From NCBI GenBank assembly GCA_964036195.1, contig OZ038457.1:19557147-19621146 (forward strand): a DNA stretch of 64,000 nt, given 5' to 3'. Positions within the stretch are counted from its first letter, which is position 1. Each line of letters opens with the position of its first letter. Under the pieces are notes generated by a model. The model worked only from the letters and a program-made list of their open reading frames with translations, was not told where the DNA came from and searched no databases. Below are positions 11,554 to 20,938 of the stretch, piece by piece. Position numbers and translations under genes: made by a program. The stretch is from Sphaerolaimus hirsutus. Lineage: Eukaryota; Nematoda; Chromadorea; Monhysterida; Sphaerolaimidae.

Positions 11554-14500
11554 TCACAGTTGACGTTTGTTCATCCTGTACGCCAGACGCCTCTGATTGG
11601 CATTCGGTTCGTTATCAGTAGCGCTGGGCCGTTCCCACGGCCGCATCTCGGCCAACTGAGCCAGGGGAACGTCGAAACGCCGCTGGCCACTTTCTGGCTG
11701 CGTGCCAGATCCGGATGTTTCGCCGCGGCGCCGGCAATCTTGCAGGCAAGTGTACAGCCTGGGCGGCGGCAAAAAAGCTCGACAGAAGAATGAAGACAAA
11801 TAAAGAAATTATGTAATTACCGTATTTCCTCGAAATTTCCCCTTCTTTAACCCCCTCAAAATTTCCACTATGAACAAAAAAAACCCCTGGGAGTATTTCG
11901 AGGAAATTCGGTATTCGTGCACGTGGTTTTCGACGACCACCAGACCTGGGCAGCATCTCGAACATGGCTTTCCTGATATCCTTGGACAGGGCGACGATCA
12001 AGGCCGGCTGCAGCAGCGGGTGCATCGTTTGTATGAAACCGCACCAAATGGTCATTTTGATGGCGAAATGGGTGGGCGTCGAACTTGGGGCACTCCCAGA
12101 CTCTGTAAAATTACCGGAAAAATGTCAAATGTCATGTAAAGTGTCATGAGTCATGTAAAATGTCCTGGAAAATGGCAAACTCCTTCTGCATTTTCGAGGG
12201 CATTTTACATGACTTTTGACACATTGCGTGACATTTAACATTTTACACGGCATTTTACCAGGTCCGGGAGTGGCACCTGTGCAGCTTCAAATAAGCAACA
12301 AACGCTATCGAAGGAATGAAGCAAATGGAGAATAGAACAAGCTCGCAGGTCAACAGTCGGATTGCCTGCGGAAGAAAAAAGATTAATTTATGGGAAAATG
12401 GATATCGTGCGCATGGGTGGAGTTGCCTAGTTGGGTGTCGATCCCTCCCGCAGCCTGTCAAGTGCCACCTGACGATGACAAATGACTAGGTAATTTCAGA
12501 TCAATGTTCATATGGGCCAGTGTCGTACATTGTAAAATGAAATGTAAAATGTCTCACAAATGTCGTGTAGGTAAACAGATTTTTTTCTTATTTTCTTTTT
12601 TTACATTTCACATTACATTTAAAGGGGTACTAGACTGGCTCGTATATTTCACTACATCACTTACTTGAAACATTTCCCGAAATTCCCTTGTCTAACGTCA
12701 ATATCAATTTTATTTGTGGATTTTGTCACCGTCAACACACCTACAGGGCCCTTACTGGGTGCGGGATTGACAGATGACTAACTCTGAGTCTAGCCGCACG
12801 CATTTTCTTGTGTCCGTGGAGCTGCTTGGCGCCCGGAAATGCCGCGTTTGCAGCGGCGGGCAACTGCTGATCTTCGTCGACACTCGCGCCCAGCGATGCC
12901 ACCAGACTTCCCTGTGAGTTGACACTTGACAATAATGGAAATGGAAATTGAAATTTGAAATGGTGCCGCCGTCAGCTTGTCACTTGACACTTTTCTTGTC
13001 ACTTGGTCAACTATTTATAACTTGACGTTATCGCTTGGCACTTTTCTTGTGACTAGCCTACTTTTGGACTTGGACTTCGCGCCTGGACCTTTAGACCATG
13101 TAAAGTGTAAAATAAAGTGTAAAATGTCATGTAAAATGCCATGGAATGTGTCAAATGTCATGCAAAATTTTAAAGTAATGTGTCAATTGTCATGCAGAGT
13201 TCAGTAGCAAAATGTTAACTTTTTTGTTTCAATTGACATTTTACATGACATTTGACACTTTACTTTACACTTTACATGATCTCGGACTGCACTCTCACTG
13301 ACCTGCGACGCGACGCTGGCCATGGGCGGCTTCGCCTTGGCCACCATGCTGTGCAGGCTGAGCAGCGTGGTGCTGCTGCGGTGCAACAGGCCGACGATGC
13401 GGCCGTGCCGCGACTCCGACTGGCTGTCGCCCTCGCTGCCCACCGTCGACGAGGGATTGTGGATGCCGGCCAACCTGCGTGAACGGGTGTCGTCGTCGGG
13501 GTGTTTCCGGCATAGCCAGTAACGATGGCAAAGTTTCTGGAAAAAGTGTGTAATTTTCAAGTGCTTTTTTTTAAAATCACTTTTCGAATTTTCGAATTTT
13601 TTTGGAATACTTTTCAACTTTCAAATTATCACATTTTCGAATTCGTGTTGAATCACAACTCCGAGATTTGAATACATATCTAGGTATCTATGTTTTGTGG
13701 CTTTCCAAACTGTTAGCGCAGACATATTTTTGCATGTTCTGCCGCTACTAAAAGATCCAAGTGAAATTGATGTTTTGTATTGCGTTTCTGCATCTGATAC
13801 ACATTTTCAACCAAAAATCGAGACTAAATTCGAAAATTCGACAACTTTTTCGGAAAAAATACATTTTTAGTTGTTTTTTCTAGTGGTGAAGTAAAAATTC
13901 CAATTTTTGTTTGCCATCGTTATACACAACATAACGCAAACGCCGCAACGGCCCTTTGTTTCAACGCGGTCACATCGAGCACGCTACCACTGGCGCTATC
14001 AGCGTCGCTGGGCCCTTGCCCGGCGCCTTTGGCGGGCGGGTCGCACACCATGCTGACGGGGAACGCGCTGGCGGCGTGCTGCCGGGTGCCGACCAACTGC
14101 GGCCGGTCGCCCGTTGATTGGTGACCCCGGTCCTGTGAAGTTGTCGTAGATTTGTGGCCTAGGATTTTGCAGGCGGTGTGTAAATATTTATGGGGGTACT
14201 GAAGCGACCAGTAGCATAGTTGTTACCTGAAACGTATTTACGTTTACTCGAAGAAAACGTATACTAGAGTGTACTCGTTTTTCCTCTGACAAAGTACCTG
14301 TGCTCGCTTTTACGCAAACTTGTACAGAAAGTACTCGGATACAGAAAACATGAAGCACTATTATAGGGGAAAAAGCCAAAAAAAAATGCTGAAAATAGGA
14401 AAATTCGAACGCGAGAAATGACAAAATATATGAAAAATTAGTGATTTTGAGTGAAAATTACAGCGACATTTAAAAAATATATCCAATTTTTACATTTTCC

Positions 14501-16426
14501 AATGAAAACTATTTTACCCACGTTTGCTCACGAGTAAAAGTAAAAAAAGAAGTAAAAATACGTTTTCTGTACACGGGGTTGAGTAAAAATAAATACTTTA
14601 CGTTTACGTATAGGTACTATACAAAAAGTTTAGTACTTTTAACAACTCTGACCAGTAGATGGCTGCGGATGCTTTTCCACAGGACGAACACCACCGACAC
14701 GTAGCAGAACGACTGCACCACTATAGGTAGGATGACCAGAAATGTGACGTTCGCGACTACGGAAAGTTGCCTGAGTGTTACGTGGTGTAATTAATTCACT
14801 TTAAAAAATACATTATGTAAATCATTAAACAAAAAAGTAGAAAAAAACTGTCGGCGCACTCCAACTGCCGGCTGGAATTCGTGTAAGTCGAAGTGCACGC
14901 GTACAGTTCCTTCGTGTGCGTCCCGAAGTCTATCTTCAAATAGGTTTCTAGGTCCTGCGCGACGGTCAATGTCTCTTTTACATCAATTTTTTTACAAAAA
15001 AACGATCGACCGTATATCCTCGAAATACCCCCACCCTCGAAATACCCCCCTCGAAATAGCCCCCTCGAAATAGCCCCATCAAAATGGACACTATGAATTT
15101 ATAAACCCCCCTCGAAATACCCCCCCCCCCCAGTTTGAGTGTAAACAAAACGTGAATAACAAAAGCTGCGGTTTGTGATCCGGGCAATGCAGAACCCACC
15201 TTAAAACAATGACTTTGTTGTGTTAGAACGTGGTTTAGGTGTATTTACCAATTACATACTTATATACCGTATTTCCTCGAAATACCCCCCCTCCTCGAAA
15301 TACCCCCCCCCCCCTCGTTTGATCCCCCCTCTCGGGACCACTATGAAACAATCACCCCCCCCCTCGAAATACCCCCCCCCAAATTGAGTGTAAAGGGAAC
15401 GTACATGACAATAACTGTAGTTTGTGTTCTGTGTACTGCAGAACACACGTTAAAACAATGTCGGTGTCACGTTAGAACAGTGTACATACCATCTACATAC
15501 TAATATTGGTCTACAGAACCTTATAAATGGCAGTTTTTGTTGCATTTTTCGACGTCTGCGTACGTTTCAGACGACAATTTCGTACTTGGTTTTCAAAAAT
15601 TTTCTTGTGAAATAATAACCCCCCCTCGAAATACCCCCCTCTCGGGACCACTATGAAACAATCACCCCCGGGGGGGGGGGGTATTTCGAGGAAATACGGT
15701 AATATTAAAGACTCTTATTGTTTTGTGCCTTTTTCATTGCATTTTTCTAAATATACCGTATTGGCTTGTTTTGAGTGCCATGCTTTAATTGAGTGCCATG
15801 CTCGAACACAGTGCCAGGGTAACCGCGTTATGAAACAATACAGTGCCATGCTTGAATTGAGTGCCCCCCACACCTAAGTGATAGAAGCAAACATGACGCG
15901 GGAAATGCAGTACGTTCAAAAACGTTACTGCATGCGAGTGGCTTCTGTTCTGTCGCTTCTGTTGTTAAAAAAAATCCAGTCGTTGTTGTATTTATCTAAT
16001 TGACGCAGCTGTTGCAATTACATCATAATTACGCAGCTGGAATCGATATACGTACCAAAATAATACAGTACCATGCTCGAATTGAGTGCCATGCTCTAAT
16101 TGAGTGCCACTGTAAGGACGTTGTGAAAAAATACAGTGCCCGGGGTTCAAAACAAGCCAATACGGTACGTTACAAACACAAATTAGTACTGGGAGTTCGA
16201 AAAATTTCTATCGAAATAATAAACCCCCCTCGAAATTCTCACTCTGAAACAATCACCCCCCGGGGGGTATTTGGAGGAAATAGGGTAAAAAGCGCAACAC
16301 ACGGCGGCGACGGCGTCGATGATGGACAGGGCGGCGGCGGCCGTCCAAATGGCCGCCAGCGCGATTTTGCAGCGCCGTCGGGTTACTATGCGGCGCGCCT
16401 GCAGCCCGTGGCACACCACTAGGTAT
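11554..16426 (-). CDS. Class A (rhodopsin-like) GPCR, 5' exons not found
   Basis: A membrane receptor reconstructed from nine minus-strand exons whose phases agree: 16426-16303 (end of TM3, R-YLVVC, then TM4), 14954-14860 (second extracellular loop with its Cys), 14770-14653 (TM5), 14132-13926, 13536-13303 and 12911-12783 (a long third intracellular loop of roughly 190 residues, Ser/Gly rich), 12365-12277 (TM6, ELVLFSICFIPSIAFVAY), 12092-11946 (TM7, CGFIQTMHPLLQPALIVAL, and helix 8), 11758-11554 (tail ending NKRQL). A GT..AG pair can be placed at each junction. TM7 has HPLLQP where class A receptors usually have NPxxY. No exons for TM1 to TM3 are seen; upstream lies a BEL element and then the inverted arm. 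The ligand cannot be assigned. Intron 7 is a complete palindromic element and intron 3 starts with a hAT MITE. Confidence 0.72.
12093..12276 (-). mobile_element. Palindromic element forming a whole GPCR intron
   Basis: On the minus strand the TM6 exon ends CTGCACAG and the element begins at once, GTGCCACTCCCGG; its other end, GTCTGGGAG then TGCCCC, supplies the acceptor of the TM7 exon. The 184-bp intron therefore equals the element minus its last bases. The interior is a near-palindrome of CATTTTACATGAC and GTCATGTAAAATG words. An AAG acceptor 9 bp further on would also keep the frame. Confidence 0.82.
12512..12641. mobile_element. Palindromic element at the duplication breakpoint
   Basis: GGGCCAGTGTCGTAC at one end and GTACTAGACTGGCTC at the other are imperfect inverse copies, with ATGTAAAATG-type words inside, related to the introner-like family. 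Its outer tip (12641) is where homology between the two arms stops. The right copy is about 23392-23520. Confidence 0.65.
13082..13292. mobile_element. Introner-like palindrome inside GPCR intron 5
   Basis: GGACCTTTAGACCATGTAAAG and the inverse-like CTTTACATGATCTCGGACTGC bound a palindrome of GTAAAATGTCATG words. On the gene strand the element starts about ten bases after the donor of the 13303-13536 exon. It is a more diverged member of the family that makes up intron 7. Confidence 0.65.
14215..14650. mobile_element. hAT-type MITE inserted on the TM5-exon splice donor
   Basis: Flanked by ACCAGTAG at 14207-14214 and 14651-14658. Ends are CATAGTTGTTACC and TTTTAACAACTCTG. On the gene strand the duplicated octamer reads CTACTGGT, that is the last exon bases plus the GT of the 5' splice site, so each side of the element carries a usable donor. 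The inside is rich in GTAAACGTA and ACTCG words. Same family as 4869 and 44914. Confidence 0.83.
15265..15701. mobile_element. CGAAATA-type foldback element
   Basis: Starts TACCGTATTTCCTCGAAATA and ends with its reverse complement. The unique centre (for example GGAACGTACATGACAATAAC) matches the centre of 6140-6591 closely, showing recent spread. A related partial copy lies just upstream at about 15010-15240. Both are in a GPCR intron. Confidence 0.78.
15754..16167. mobile_element. Foldback with TACCGTATTGGCTTGTTTTG ends and GAGTGCCATGCT repeats
   Basis: TACCGTATTGGCTTGTTTTG at the left is mirrored by CAAAACAAGCCAATACGGTA at the right. Inside, AATTGAGTGCCATGCTC-like units recur in two clusters, one near each end. 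Distinct from the CGAAATA family although the first ten bases agree. Located in a GPCR intron, no ORF. Confidence 0.72.
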
Positions 16427-16572
16427 CTGAGGGTTGGGAAGTGGATTGGCGCTACTGGTCGCATACTAACAATGATATCTTATATTACCCAACAGATATT
16501 TATAAATAAAATTTTTTTTATAATTGTATTATTGATGAATTTGGATTTGAATTTGCATTTTCAATATTGTGC

Positions 16573-16764
16573 CTGCGCACACTAGTTTTCACACAAAATT
16601 TTGAAAACTCATAAATCAGCTTAAAACGCATTTGAGTTTTCTACAATGATTTGGCCGTCAACTACAATTGACGGAGATTAAAAATGACTAATTGTGGAAA
16701 ACTCAAACACGTTCAAAGCTCATTTATGAGTTTTCGAAATTTCGTGTGAAAACTAGTGTGCGCA
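16573..16764. mobile_element. Palindromic MITE, TGCGCACACTAGTTTTCACA ends
   Basis: CTGCGCACACTAGTTTTCAC and its inverse GTGAAAACTAGTGTGCGCAG bound a 190-bp palindrome whose arms contain GAAAACTCATAAATCAGC and whose core contains GTCAACTACA. Related by core and layout to 4671-4866. Confidence 0.65.
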
Positions 16765-16827
16765 GGGCCATTAATTCAAAATTAAATTTGAATAAATATA
16801 TACCCATGCAACGCTAGAGACGAACTG

Positions 16828-17917
16828 TGTAACATTATCGTAAAATGTAAAACTTTAATATTTAAGTTGACGTTCTTATGTTCGCTTTTATATTTTTAGT
16901 TAATTCAATTTATCAATATTCCATTTCAATTCACATTCCACCTTTTTAACATCTCAATATTCACCATTTAATATCTCAAGCGATCATGTTTACAACGTGC
17001 CCTTTACGTTGCTCACATATTTAGATCTTAGTCATTGCTCACATTCCGCCACATTTCCTTGACAAGCGGCACGCAAATACGCCGACATGTTTATGTTAAG
17101 CGGCGGGCCCGCCCCAAGCGAGGGGCCGGGCCCGTGCGCCATTTCAAATGCTGTCTGGCTTGTCTCACATTTTCACTATCTTGCCAGTTTAGCTCGCTTT
17201 TCATCGGAGAAGCGAGCGGGCAAGAGTTGATATTTCACAATTGGAAATGTTGGGTAAAAATCGGAGATTAGAGCCGACCAATTGGCGCCAAGCCAGTCGC
17301 CATCGGTCTGGCCCTTAAAAGCCGATTTCACAGCTAAAATCGGCAGTGTTTGCAACCTCGTCAACTTCACACGAATCTCTTCCTAGGATCTAAATAAGCG
17401 CCGTTGTCACTTTTATTAAGTCGCTTATTTTTTGGTGCTAAGTTTTAACCCTTGGTGCTTTAAGTCACCTCAGTGCTTTATTCACATCCGCACTGTTTGA
17501 GGTGCTTTGTTCACAACCGCGCCACTTAATTATTGCCTTTAGTCGTAATTAAGTGCCTACTTTAAATTGCCTTATTTCTCCGGTAATTTGAGCTTCTTTT
17601 ACATCTCATTTAAGTAATTAATTTAGTTGTAAATTAATTCCCTTATTTACGTATATTTTATTTACACTTATTTCTTTGTATTTAATTGTCTAAATAAAAA
17701 CGTTCAGCAAAACCTTTTGTAAACAATCTAAATTCACTTCACACTAACTCACGTCAATTCACTTCAACTCAACTAATCACATTTGATAAAATAACGGAAC
17801 GTCATCTAAGAGACGACGCTTCACGTCAAACTTCATACGTTCACATTCGTCCTCTTCCTCGGTTAGGAATAGGAGCTCGTTCACAAGTCAACTCAACAAG
17901 TTCCGTATTATTTTACA
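16828..17917 (+). mobile_element. Probable 5' LTR of a BEL/Pao retrotransposon
   Basis: Starts TGTAACATTA and ends TTATTTTACA, so it has the usual TG..CA ends. It is followed at once by TGGCGCAGCGAGCAGG, a plausible tRNA primer-binding site, and then by the Gag ORF. CTAAATAAAAACG near 17693 could be the poly-A signal. The 3' LTR is not in the window, so the left boundary is inferred from the TGTAAC start only. Confidence 0.55.
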
Positions 17918-18181
17918 TGGCGCAGCGAGCAGGGTGACTAATTAACTAATTGGTCACTCTAATTATATCGTCTCGCGCGAAATTTCATTGGAAATTGTTT
18001 GTCACAGCACGAGGTTACGGTAATACGGTTTTGGACGCAAAATCGTTAGTAACGCGTGCGTATTTACTTACGATTTTACAAGTACAAGTCACAAGTAACG
18101 AAATATTTATTTTTATTATTTTATTTCGTTCACAGCTAGCTACCACTTTGCTAATAAGCAATAAATCGATCGAACTTTGCT

Positions 18182-20938
18182 ATGGCCGACGAACGCCTAC
18201 GCGCTCTGCGAGGTGCATCCGTCGCCTCAGCTATGCCTTCGAGCAACGTAGATGAGTCCGACACAACTCATCCGTTGACTCAGCATAGCCGGGCATTGAC
18301 TGGAGTGCGCACCGGCGTGTTACGATTCACAACTAAACCAATTCCTAAAATCGTCAAAGACGAGTCACAACCCGCCGCCGTAAACTTGCGCGCGGCGGAG
18401 GAAGTATTAGAACTACTTCAAGCATACGTCTACCAAGCCGAGCTGAAACGCTCAGACCTGTCCACAGCTATGGACAGATTCACATCTATTGTTCAAGATT
18501 ACATCACAAGCTTGGACAGAGACCAAGACGGTGCTGCCGAAGAGGCAAAGAGCGCCAATGCAAAATTGGAATGCGCGCTCTACTCGGGCTCGAACAACGC
18601 GACGATGCTCATGGACGAGCTGGAATCGAAAATGGCGTCCGCCCAAGCGCAAATCAAATCTGCGGAAAGGTTGATACTTTCCTTGAAAGGTCAGTCCACT
18701 GTTGATTTAACTACTCAACCCCCTTCACAACCACCCTTCAATGTCACCACTGGAAGTAGTTCTCAACCTTCACAACCGGAAACTTTGTTAAAGTTACCTA
18801 AAATCGAGCTTGCTAAATATAACGGCGATCCGTTAGAATGGGCAGCTTGGTGGGAAATTTTTCGAGCTCAAATTCACGACCGAGCTACTTTGTCAAACGG
18901 TATGAAATATACGTACCTCAAGCTCAGCCTTACCGGTCCAGCAGCAGAACTGCTGGCTGGATTAAAAGGTGATGGTCGCGATTACATCACAGCGGTCACC
19001 ATGTTAAAATTAAACTTTGGTGAAACGCAGAGGGTACAAGCAGCCCTTTGGGATAAATTGTATTCTCTCAAAAAGCCTTCGTCAAGAGGAGACTCCCTCA
19101 CAAATTTCACACGAACCCTTTTGTCAACTCTCAATCAACTAAAAGAAAGGGGTGAAAGTGTCGATTCTGGTGCAGTTTTAAGAATAATTCGTGGTTATCT
19201 CCCCGATAATATTGTTCTTGCCGTCACAGAAGAACACCGGAATTCGATGCGCACCGCAGCAACCGACGACACTGAACTCACAGTCATCAGGTTTGTTGAT
19301 GCATTAACTACCATTGCTCGTGCTCGGTTAGATGCGATGAAAACTGAACAGTCAAGTTCACAACCTTCAAATGTTGTTCAGAAATCACAAAATTCATTGT
19401 CAAAAAAACCACAAAGTGGAGGAGGTTGGCAACAGCAAAAGAAAAAGGGAAATAAATCACAAAATACTTTTTCTAAGCAAAAACCTATTCACAACACGGT
19501 TGCTTTTGCTGGTACAAATGCTAACGTTGGTAAACAACAAGGAAAAAATAAAAATTCCACTCAACCTCCCAGAACTCCCGCGAGCGGAGCGACTAATCAA
19601 AAGCAGTTTTCACAACCTGCTGCTGATTATCGCAAGCCGAAATTCGAGTGCTTGTTCTGTGGCATTAAAGAGCACTACACCACCGATTGCCCTCAATACG
19701 TCACACCGAAAGAGCGCATCGAACGGTTGCAAGCTTTGGGCGAAGTGTGCACACGATGCACACGCAGAGGTCATCAACCAGCGCAGTGCACTCAAAGATT
19801 GAGTTGCTACTATTGTCGCCAGATCGGTCAGCATCACGGGGCGTTCTGTCCTAACAGACCGGCACCCGGACGGCATCAGGTAAACAATTCACAAAATAAA
19901 GCCTTTGTCACAGCAACGAGCGCTAATTTTGTCAACGCTCAGGTAATCACAACGGGCGCGGCTTCGTCACAAGCGCCGCCATCGTATCCGCCTTCACACA
20001 CGGAATCGACGAGCGCGCGCGTCATCCCCCCGGATGACGACAACTTTCGCTGGGGACAGCGGACGCTGTACCAGATGGACATGGACGGCCCGCTGGACAT
20101 GGGCGAATGGCCGAAGCCCGCGAATGAGCTCCAGGCGAGAGCTCAGGAGGAAGCGCGCAAGTATCACAGCGAAAACGAGCTGTGGACGACGCTCCGCGCC
20201 GGCCTCATCAAGGACGGCATGGACATGGAGACCGTCGAAGCCAAGATCCGCGGCTTCCAGCAAAAACGGTATGAGGTGTACCCACACCTCAACCCAAACC
20301 AAATGTCATTGTCGGTGCCACTTCAACCGAGTCACAGGCCCACGGTGGAGGTACTGAGCGCACAGGCGGGTTACGGTAACCCCAACGCTGCTACCAGGCA
20401 ACAGGCCGAACAAGAATGTGAGTTCGATTTTGCGCCTATTGTTCGTTTGCAAGTGGCCCAGGCTTCGTTAATTAATAAAGATGCTGAACTAAATCGAGTC
20501 ACAGACCCTTTGTTAATATTCTTTGACACTGGATGCGAATATTCATACATCAAAGCATCCGTGGCAAATGAGTATAACTTTGAAAACAAAGGAGACGTTG
20601 TTCTTCAAATGAACGTGTTTGTGACAAAAACACCAGTCACAGTCAACACGTTTTTGATCGAGGCTGTCATGCCTATTTACAAACACGTCGACAATCAGGG
20701 CAATATGTTACAAATTCCGCTCACATTGCGTGCGGTCGATAATTTGGCAACATATGCATGCCCACCTCCTTTGTCACAAGAAGACAAAACAGTCATTTAT
20801 GTTGTGTACGGTAAACATGCACAAGAACAATTCGCGGAACCACTCGAATTGACGGAAATGACTGATGAGTTTTGTCACAAACTATGTCAACCAGATGTAG
20901 TCATTGGTCAAGACTATTATTGGAAGTTCGATATTTGA
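18182..20938 (+). CDS. BEL/Pao retrotransposon Gag-protease polyprotein
   Basis: 918 codons with the order of a BEL/Pao Gag: a coiled-coil N-terminal third, a DUF1759-type capsid region (about residues 205-350, LPKIELAKYNGDPLEWAAWW), a basic Gln/Asn-rich linker, three zinc knuckles at about 490-560 (CLFCGIKEHYTTDC, CTRCTRRGHQPAQC, CYYCRQIGQHHGAFC) and an aspartic protease near 780 with FFDTGCEYSY. Residues about 585-720 are encoded by strikingly GC-rich DNA unlike the rest. The ATG is the first in frame after the primer-binding site. A TGA ends the frame, but downstream DNA in the same frame continues as polymerase. Confidence 0.9.
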   Translation: MADERLRALRGASVASAMPSSNVDESDTTHPLTQHSRALTGVRTGVLRFTTKPIPKIVKDESQPAAVNLRAAEEVLELLQAYVYQAELKRSDLSTAMDRFTSIVQDYITSLDRDQDGAAEEAKSANAKLECALYSGSNNATMLMDELESKMASAQAQIKSAERLILSLKGQSTVDLTTQPPSQPPFNVTTGSSSQPSQPETLLKLPKIELAKYNGDPLEWAAWWEIFRAQIHDRATLSNGMKYTYLKLSLTGPAAELLAGLKGDGRDYITAVTMLKLNFGETQRVQAALWDKLYSLKKPSSRGDSLTNFTRTLLSTLNQLKERGESVDSGAVLRIIRGYLPDNIVLAVTEEHRNSMRTAATDDTELTVIRFVDALTTIARARLDAMKTEQSSSQPSNVVQKSQNSLSKKPQSGGGWQQQKKKGNKSQNTFSKQKPIHNTVAFAGTNANVGKQQGKNKNSTQPPRTPASGATNQKQFSQPAADYRKPKFECLFCGIKEHYTTDCPQYVTPKERIERLQALGEVCTRCTRRGHQPAQCTQRLSCYYCRQIGQHHGAFCPNRPAPGRHQVNNSQNKAFVTATSANFVNAQVITTGAASSQAPPSYPPSHTESTSARVIPPDDDNFRWGQRTLYQMDMDGPLDMGEWPKPANELQARAQEEARKYHSENELWTTLRAGLIKDGMDMETVEAKIRGFQQKRYEVYPHLNPNQMSLSVPLQPSHRPTVEVLSAQAGYGNPNAATRQQAEQECEFDFAPIVRLQVAQASLINKDAELNRVTDPLLIFFDTGCEYSYIKASVANEYNFENKGDVVLQMNVFVTKTPVTVNTFLIEAVMPIYKHVDNQGNMLQIPLTLRAVDNLATYACPPPLSQEDKTVIYVVYGKHAQEQFAEPLELTEMTDEFCHKLCQPDVVIGQDYYWKFDI

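Larger units (their letters stand above)
1..12641. repeat. Left arm of a >12.6-kb inverted duplication
   Basis: Read as reverse complement, this block matches 23392-36146 base for base over long stretches: position 1 pairs with about 36146 and 12641 with 23392. The arms share GC-rich blocks, MITEs and three GPCR exons, but show scattered substitutions, small indels and whole insertions private to one arm. The homology runs to the window edge, so the true arm may be longer. Apart from the GPCR exons at its inner end I recognise no host gene here; the rest is MITEs, foldbacks and unclassified AT-rich DNA. It could be a real segmental duplication or two haplotypes joined head to head by the assembler. 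Confidence 0.93.

Noticed and set aside
11615-12055. A single 146-codon frame containing the GPCR TM7 sequence
   Set aside because: Only its first part is exon; the rest reads through a CGAAATA foldback and into the last exon in the wrong frame. The spliced model explains both arms.
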